A DNA stretch of 64,000 nt from Coniella vitis (taxonomy: Eukaryota; Ascomycota; Sordariomycetes; Diaporthales; Schizoparmaceae). Shown here piece by piece: positions 57,812-64,000 of the stretch. The DNA is taken from positions 1,426,001-1,490,000 of the forward strand of contig WUJK01000006.1 in NCBI GenBank assembly GCA_011317545.1, written 5' to 3'. The notes beneath the pieces were generated by a model. That model saw only the letters and a list, made by a program, of their open reading frames with translations. It did not search any database and was not told the DNA's origin. The position numbers and the translations under genes were made by a program. How positions within the stretch are numbered: the first letter of the stretch is position 1; every line of letters begins with the position of its first letter.

Positions 57812-60800
57812 TTACTTGCGCGTGACCATAACGTAGGGCACTTCGACATCCTCTTCGGCCGAGTCCTCGACAACCACGTCGAAGATGATATTCTTCTGGT
57901 GAGGAGGGATGGGCTTGGTCGACACCGTTTCCACAAGTTCCGTGAGCTTCATGCCCATCCTGGGCTTTGTCTTGTTGGCCGGGAAGAAAGCGGCGTACAA
58001 CAGGCTGACGCCCGAGCTCAGCATGGTCAGCGATAAGCCAACCTTGTCGAGCTCATCAATGAGTTCCTGGCAGGTAATGTCGGCAAACTCAAAGCGGTCC
58101 CAAATCTTGTCCATCGTGTGCTCTTCGCCGTTCTTGCCCTTCCATGTTACCTTGGGACTGGCAATAGGCTCACCAAAGCCAAAGAATGGTAGCGCCAGGT
58201 TGATGAATCCGTTCTTGTACTGCTCTATATCCGTCTTGCCATCCAGAATCTTGTAAAGCTCCAGGACAACCAGACCCGTGACGAGCGCAGTCGTGGTCGC
58301 AATGGCGGGAATAATCTTGCCAGCTATGAACTTGGTCTTATGCCGGTCTGCCGTCTCGATCTTGTAGTTCAACGCGCGCAAGTTGCTTGCCGCCGTGATG
58401 AAGTCAATATGGTAGTTGGTATCATCGTCCTTTTCAAACTCAACAGGCGTGAGCTTGAATCCTGCCAGCGACTTGGGATCGGGGATCTCGCTGCTAATCT
58501 TCTCCAGCTCAGCTTCGTCGTCAAAAGCACTTCCACTCTGAGCATTAGGGTCCTATGGTGTCCTTGTCAGCAAAAGCGTTTCAAAGGCTCCTGGTCGCCG
58601 TCAAACTTACGGGATCCTTGTCATCGGCCTGAATCTTGACACCAGGATCAGGAGAAAAGTCAGGCACAATCATCGAGTCCAAGGCAGCCACATATGCAGC
58701 ACGGTCCTTGTCCCGTACGTTGATATTGTAGTTGAAGGCGTGCAAGTTAGTGGCAGCAACAAGGAATGAATAATGCGTCTCATTGTTGACATCAAACTTG
58801 AGTGGGTCAGGGGCTCGCTTGGGACCGGACCAGAATGGCTGACCGGTCGAGTTTGTGGCGTCCTTGGGAAAGTTGTACAAAAGCTGCTGAATGGCATTGT
58901 TGTATTGCTTTTCAAAGAGCATGCGAGCCCAGCTAACGCAGTCCTCAAAAGTGAGCGGACGCTCATTCTTGAGGTAATCCCGCAGCATCGTCAGCGTAGT
59001 CTTTTGGTCGCCTCCTTGTGCCAGCGTGCTCTTCAAATAATCTGGTTTCGTCAGGTAGAGATTGGCTGTCTCGGCAGGCTTGACAAAAGCAGTCTCAAAG
59101 AGCTCTCTTGCCCACGCGATGGTGTGCTCAATCTTGTTGGGAAAGCTGCGGAGCGTGCACATGGGAAAGGACTGCTCCGGTGGGTCAACCGAAGACGAAT
59201 ACGACTCCGTAATGCCTGGGAGGACGACCTGTGTGTTGCCTTTGGTTCCGAGCGTGCCACTCTCGAGCAAAGGCTTCTTGAAAAACACACACCGGCGGTC
59301 AACGTAAGTTCTGGCTTCCACATTGTCCAAGGCATTGGTGACACCGTCGAGCTTAGACCAGAATTCCTCATTGAAAATCTCTTCGGTATCGGGGCTCACA
59401 CGGTCCTTGAGACAGACAATGTGTCCAGCCAAATCAGGGTTCATAGCCTGAACGGCCTCAGCTGCACAGTCACTCTTCATCTTGCCCACGTCCTTGGCTC
59501 GGAACAGGAACTGCCGGTTGAGGTTGCTCTTTTCGATGGAGTCCATATCCGTAACAGTGATTTGGCCATTCGGTCCAGTGCCGAGACCAATCATGGCCCA
59601 GTTCTTCAGCATCTCACAGCCAATAGCACCGGCACCAACCAAGAATTGCTTGATGTTTGAAATCTTTTCTTGGTATTCCTTACCAAAGACCGCAATTTGG
59701 CCATCATACCGGCTGCCACTCGGAGCGCAAAGCTCCTCAGATCTCTGGGTGCTCTCTGGAAGCGACTCGAGCGAGTCAAAGTACATCCACTGCTTGACCG
59801 GGTGGAACTTGCCAGAGACGGCCTTGAGGACTTCCTGTGCGGTAAGGCCACCGAAGAATGCAGCCATGGGGTTCAGGTCACCCGTAGCTTGGTAACTCAG
59901 CTCCATCAACAACTTTTCGTTGATGTCAACCTCAATACCTTCTTGCTTGGCGAAAACTCGTGCGGACTCGAGAACCACAGTGGCGTCTTCCTTGTTCATG
60001 GGTCTCGGCCAGCGGCCTTGGGCCTGGGCGAAGGCGTGCAAAGCCTGAAAGCCAATGTGCAGCTGTTGAGGGCGGTCGAACTTGGCAAAGTCGGAGACGA
60101 GGAACTCGGGGTCCTTCAAGGCTGCGGAAAAGGTCTTGAAGTCCAAGATTTTTGGCATCTTGACCTGCTGGAACAAACCTCCCTGCTTGTATTGACCCAG
60201 ACCAGAGACATCACCAATAGAAAAAGTGTATGGTCCCTTGACTGCAATCTTGCGTGGCTCACAGCCGTTCAGGCCCTCCATACCCTCTATTTCGGTAAAT
60301 GTGACATAGTCGCCGTCCTCAAGACCATGTCGAGTCTCATCGCTCGCCGAGACGACACCCTCCTCATCGATTCCGGCAATGATACCGCTCGTAGGGTTCT
60401 CGCCAGTGGCATCGATGACAGAGAATTTCTCGCCAAAGTCACAGAAGATGCTGCCAAAGAGACCAAACGTGTCGGCGGCAATGAAGTAAATGCCCTTGGA
60501 GTGGCAATAATCGCCGATTATGATTTGGTGGTTCAAAGGGACGCCTGTAAGGACGACGACTTGGTACTTGTCGAACTGGGAGAGGTCTTCAACGAGGCTG
60601 TATGGCATGAAATGTCAGCATATTAAAGCTTCCCATCAGGACGATGCGGAAGGCAGCCTAGCTTTGTGAAAGACGTACCCCGAAGATTCGTGCACAGAGA
60701 CTGGTGTGTAAGCGTTGAGCTCAGCAACGCGGGGGACCGTCACCTCGTCGCGACGCTTGCCGACATCGTCTGGTCGGAGGAAGAACTGCGATGAGAGGTC

Positions 60801-61232
60801 CGCGATGGCGGCGGGAGCCGGATCGTAAAGCGTAAGGCTCTTGACGCCAGCCAGGGCGATGTTTTTTGCGATTTCGACACCGAGGCCCTTGAGACCAACA
60901 ATGAGCACATTGGACGCGCCCATGCGCTTCATGGCCTCGTGGCCGAGGACATAGAGCTGTCGGCTGTAAAGGGACTCGTCGATTTCACCAGTGCCCACGA
61001 CAGAGTCGTCGACCTGCATCCTGGTGACCAGGTCGACCTCGGGAAGCTTCTGGCCCTATTATCATTAGGGTGTACACGTCAGTAAATAGCTGCTCGAGCT
61101 GTTATCAAGACCAAAGATTTTGACTTGAGTCGCGTCATGGAGGGGAAGCATGTAGGGCAGCTCTGGCAGATGCACCGAGGGTTGGACGGAGGTGGCGGAA
61201 TGAAAACGGGCGCGCTCCCCACTCACAGCCAT
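57812..61232 (-). CDS. UBA1: Ubiquitin-activating enzyme E1
   Basis: E1 adenylates ubiquitin, forms a thioester and passes it to E2 enzymes, in nucleus and cytosol. Exons 61232-61227, 61055-60679, 60597-58611 and 58552-57812 give about 1036 residues. The inactive adenylation half contains YSRQLYVLGHEAMKRM and LIVGLKGLGVEIAKNIAL. The active half has FLVGAGAIGCEMLKNWAMIG and VTDMDSIEKSNLNRQFLFR. The catalytic cysteine is in SFPMCTLRSFPNKIEHTIAW (Cys about residue 608), and DPLKFDVNNETHYSFLVAA follows. The C-terminal ubiquitin-fold domain ends VEVPYVMVTRK. The only ATG near the start is at 61232, two codons before a splice donor. The frame remains open upstream and encodes a basic leader, so the true N-terminus may be longer. 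Confidence 0.95.
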
Positions 61233-62553
61233 TGTCTTCTTGACAAGAGGCAGCGAGTCCTCGTCGGTCGAAAGTTTGCGCTTCCCCAGTTTGACTGATT
61301 CCAAAAGAATCTATCTTCGTCCAAATGTGTGACTGGGAGATGGAGGAGAAAGAGGTGGTGGTGTTGTACGCGTTCAGATTTGGTGTGTGGTGTATGGTGT
61401 GGTGTGTGTTTTGGATCGGGCGGCTGAGTAGATGGGTTGGTTGAATGCGGGAGTTGCACTTGGCTGGGCAGGAGTGTGCTGTACGTAGTACTGTACTTGC
61501 TGCGACGGTACATAGTAAGCCTTATTAACCCCACCATAGGGTGACGGCACCTGGACAGCTTGGGCAGCCTGGTCCTGACTGTGGCTTCTGGACAGCTAAG
61601 TAAGCTGCGGGGCAAAGAGCTACCATAGTATGTACATAGCGCTTATGTAGCAATGCAAAGTACAACAAAACCTACGTAGGTACCCAGATAGGCTTGACGT
61701 CAGTACGTACTACAGGACCAGGGGAACTTGGGCAGTCCCATTGATTTGTCAACAGCTCTCCGACCTGCAAAGAAGACACCAGTTGGAATTGCATATGTGA
61801 ATTGCATACTTATGTACAAAGGCACGAGTGGTAACCCGTTTCTCTTGAGCTTGTCTATTCGAAGTTATCTATGTCGGCACCCATTTGCCGCCACCGGCGC
61901 GGCTTCATTCCAGCCTTTTGAATCTCTTTTGAAGTTCCGTAGTTATCCGGATGGTTTTAGAATCTGCAAAATGAAGCGTCGTCTCTCTAAACTCACAGTT
62001 GCCCAGCTGCTATCAAAATGATGCTGTGTGCCTTCGAGACTGCCCCGAACGTTTATGTCAATATAATAAGCCATCACCCGGCATAATTTATGGCCTGCTC
62101 GCAGATCTCATGTAGGTTGTGCTCCGGAACAGTGGGCAACCTTCTCGTACACGGAGTGGTGTGGCATGGTGGTATGCTTCACATGTTTGTCATCGTACCT
62201 CTTGAATACGTTTCACCGGCCACCGTCTCACACCGATTGCCATGCTTCTGGCTACCCAGGCATCCATTTCCTGATTACTTTGCCCTAACACCCGAGGCTG
62301 TGTGCTGAGAGGTACGGTGCCCGGTTCACACCGGTGGGCATGCATGTGGTAGTCTTCAAGCTTCACAGCAATATAAAGAAAACGTTTCCGAGTCGCGTGG
62401 TGGTATTGATCAGTGTGCTCTAACTCTGCCGACTAAGCATCTATGTATCATGAACATATGCGAAAATCGCTCTGTCTTTCTGGAATATTATCCACAAAAG
62501 GTCAAGATCACATTGCTTGTCTGGCATCGAGCAACCTCCCAGTTCCCATGCTC
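61233..62553. other. Spacer, UBA1 promoter and FKBP12 3' flank
   Basis: No gene seen. About 61390-61500 is TGTG/TGGT-rich on the plus strand. Two CATAGTA words occur (about 61511 and 61624). The rest is unremarkable. Confidence 0.5.
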
Positions 62554-63198
62554 CTAGTTGACATTCTTCAAGTAAACGTCGCTGCAGTCAAAGCATATCA
62601 GAAGTTGTCCAAGCAACAGAGAAATGATGTCAAGACTCACAAGATCAGGTCAGAGTTGGGAGGAATGTGTCCAGGGAAGCCACTGGTGGGATATTGTCAG
62701 CATAACCAGGTTCTCAAGTAATCAGATCAGCCATCTAAGCGGGACCAGAGAAGAAGAGCCTTACCGGGCACCGTAGCCGTAGTCGCTGGAGATGTCCAGA
62801 GTGGCCTTCTCACCAACCTTCATTTGGGTGACACCCTCGTCCCAGCCTGCAACATCATGTCAGCAAGCCATTCTTAAAAGGCAGTGTAACCGATGCTTGT
62901 TTGAGCTTTGATGTGGTCTTACCCTTGATGACCTGGCCAACGCCAATCTTAGTGACAAAGTCACCGCGGCCAACGGAGCTGTCAAATCTGAACAAAGAGA
63001 GAGAAGTGTTAGAGCCATTGCCTTTTGCACACAGATTGTAGCCTCCAGAAGCAGAGAGAGGGAGACAACATACTGCTTGCCCTTGTTGCCAGGCTTGGAG
63101 GTGTCCTTGAGGAAGCCAGTGTACTCGATGGTGACGGTCTGGCCGTTTTGGGGCTGGGCGCCCGAGCCCTCCTGGTGCGTAGTCTTGGTCACACCCAT
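62554..63198 (-). CDS. FPR1: FKBP12-type peptidyl-prolyl cis-trans isomerase
   Basis: This is the FK506/rapamycin-binding prolyl isomerase. Exons 63198-63074, 62987-62923, 62846-62765, 62682-62641 and 62581-62554 give 113 residues, the normal FKBP12 size. Active-site and drug-binding segments are NGQTVTIEYTGFL, QFDSSVGRGDFVTKIG, GQVIKGWDEGVTQM, DYGYGARGFPGHIPPNS and LIFDVYLKNVN. The last two exons are short (42 and 28 nt) and lie well left of the obvious domain. The start at 63198 has a good context (GGCAAAATGGGT). A further ATG at 63507 joins in frame through an intron at 63284-63204 to give a 76-residue leader resembling a mitochondrial presequence, so a 189-residue form is possible. Confidence 0.93.
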
Positions 63199-63507
63199 TT
63201 TGCCTAAATTGTTAGAGCAGCGTGGTGTAAGCCTTGTGCATGCCGAAATGGGAACTGCGCTGGAAAGTGGCATGTGCAACTGACCTGGTTTGGTAGCGTA
63301 GGTTCTAAAAGTGTGGTGGGAAATGCTGTGAGAGGTGGTGGTGGTGGAAGGAAGAAGAGTGCGTCGAGGGGTAGCTGCGAAAGGCGGGGCAGTGGTGAGC
63401 TGTGATGCTGTTTTATACCTGGCCAGCTGCACCAGTGCCAGGCCGGGGCGAAGTGGCAGTGGGTCGAGTGGAGGGAACTTGGAAGAGAGCTTTCGCAAGC
63501 CAGACAT
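63199..63507 (-). other. Possible mitochondrial leader exon of the FKBP gene
   Basis: From ATG at 63507 to 63285 the minus strand encodes MSGLRKLSSKFPPL... and ends HHTFRTYATKP, then a GTCAG..TTTAG intron (63284-63204) joins G-K to the FKBP12 Met. The leader has ten Arg/Lys, one Asp and no Glu, is Ser/Thr-rich, and its RTYA matches the R-x-Y/A mitochondrial processing consensus. I infer an alternative mitochondrial form. The competing view is that this is only promoter and leader DNA, given the TATA box inside it. Confidence 0.5.
63411..63417 (-). promoter_or_regulatory. TATA box candidate for the short FKBP12 transcript
   Basis: TATAAAA on the minus strand, followed downstream by a CT/CCA-rich stretch (TCTTCTTCCTTCCACCACC) like a fungal 5' leader, then an intron and the ATG at 63198. 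Confidence 0.5.
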
Positions 63508-64000
63508 GGTGTGCTGTGAAGGTGCAAGTACAGCAGGTATGAGCAGGTATAAGGTACAGTCAAGGAGGCACAGGAAGGAGGACAGTCCAAGGCAGGTGCT
63601 ACAGCAGGAAAAGTACTAAAAGTAGCTGCCCGGCCACAGGTAAGTTGGTAAGGTACTTTGTAGCCAGAGCATTGGCAGGCTGCTCCTTGGGTGAGAAAAA
63701 TGGAAAAAGGCAGCACCTTCTGATATCATCCTGTTGCTAATGCAACCGGCATAACTTTGGGTGATGGGGGGCGCTCCAGGGGTCGGCTTTGCTGGGCAAG
63801 CTTTGACAGTGCAGGGTTGAGCCTCGATATGTAGTGGGTACAGACCACCGCACCTGAGCAACAGCCCTTGTGCGCAATTCTGAGGTGGGAGTGTGCTAGC
63901 ACAGAAGTACCCAGTACTTGGCTTTTTTGGTTTTGCCTGCCTGAAGGAGGGGTCCGTCTTGGAATGAAAGAAATGGAAGGCGGGCTGCCCTGGCATGAGC
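63508..64000. other. Right-edge spacer
   Basis: Upstream of the FKBP gene. No gene or repeat that I can support. The open frames are short and lack recognisable domains. Confidence 0.5.

Overview
The window is nuclear DNA of a filamentous ascomycete (Pezizomycotina). Genes carry several short introns with GT..AG borders and CTGAC/CTAAC-like branch points. The content is typical: a class V/class VII chitin synthase pair, LaeA/UMTA-type methyltransferases, a fungal rhodopsin-fold membrane protein, and housekeeping genes in single copy. I find 17 protein genes and reconstructed most exons with consistent reading phase. I find no tRNA, rRNA, CRISPR array or intact transposon. The exact genus is not resolvable by eye.

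Layout. 0-10 kb is accessory-like: two LaeA/UMTA-type SAM methyltransferases in convergent orientation (817-2644 +, 4425-6580 -), then a seven-helix rhodopsin-fold protein (8292-9696 +). This stretch is rich in microsatellites, including a pure (CAG)20 inside an intron. 10-20 kb: CDC45 (+), a 2.8-kb spacer, a hemerythrin-domain protein (+) preceded by three perfect 26-bp tandem copies and a TATA box, then a spacer with a perfect 26-bp inverted repeat, then NCS-1 (+). 20-38 kb: FAA1-type acyl-CoA synthetase (-), RKM5 methyltransferase (+), LEU1 isopropylmalate isomerase (-), BMS1 (-), a small Pbi2/I9 proteinase inhibitor (+) and a mitochondrial PDK/BCKDK-type kinase (+). 38-54 kb: the class VII (-) and class V (+) myosin-motor chitin synthases, head to head across a 4.5-kb spacer. 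54-64 kb: an ECM4-type glutathionyl-hydroquinone reductase (-), UBA1 (-) and FKBP12 (-).

How the genes relate. Apart from the chitin synthase pair, which is a known co-regulated arrangement for wall synthesis at hyphal tips, the neighbours serve unrelated functions: replication, ribosome assembly, leucine synthesis, fatty-acid activation, ubiquitin activation and Ca2+ sensing. No metabolite backbone gene accompanies the two LaeA-like methyltransferases, so I do not call a biosynthetic cluster.

Most notable signals. (1) The 7-mer CATAGTA/TACTATG is strongly over-represented in spacers: 19 copies in 2.9 kb between the chitin synthases, some as the 16-bp palindrome TACTATGTACATAGTA. (2) FKBP12 has an upstream ATG that splices in frame to give a presequence-like leader with an R-x-Y/A cleavage motif, while an internal TATA box suggests a second, cytosolic transcript. 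(3) UBA1 has an in-frame basic leader upstream of its only nearby ATG. (4) A triplicated 26-bp promoter repeat. (5) A perfect long hairpin. (6) A probable GC-AG intron in RKM5. No clearly new multi-gene system is visible.
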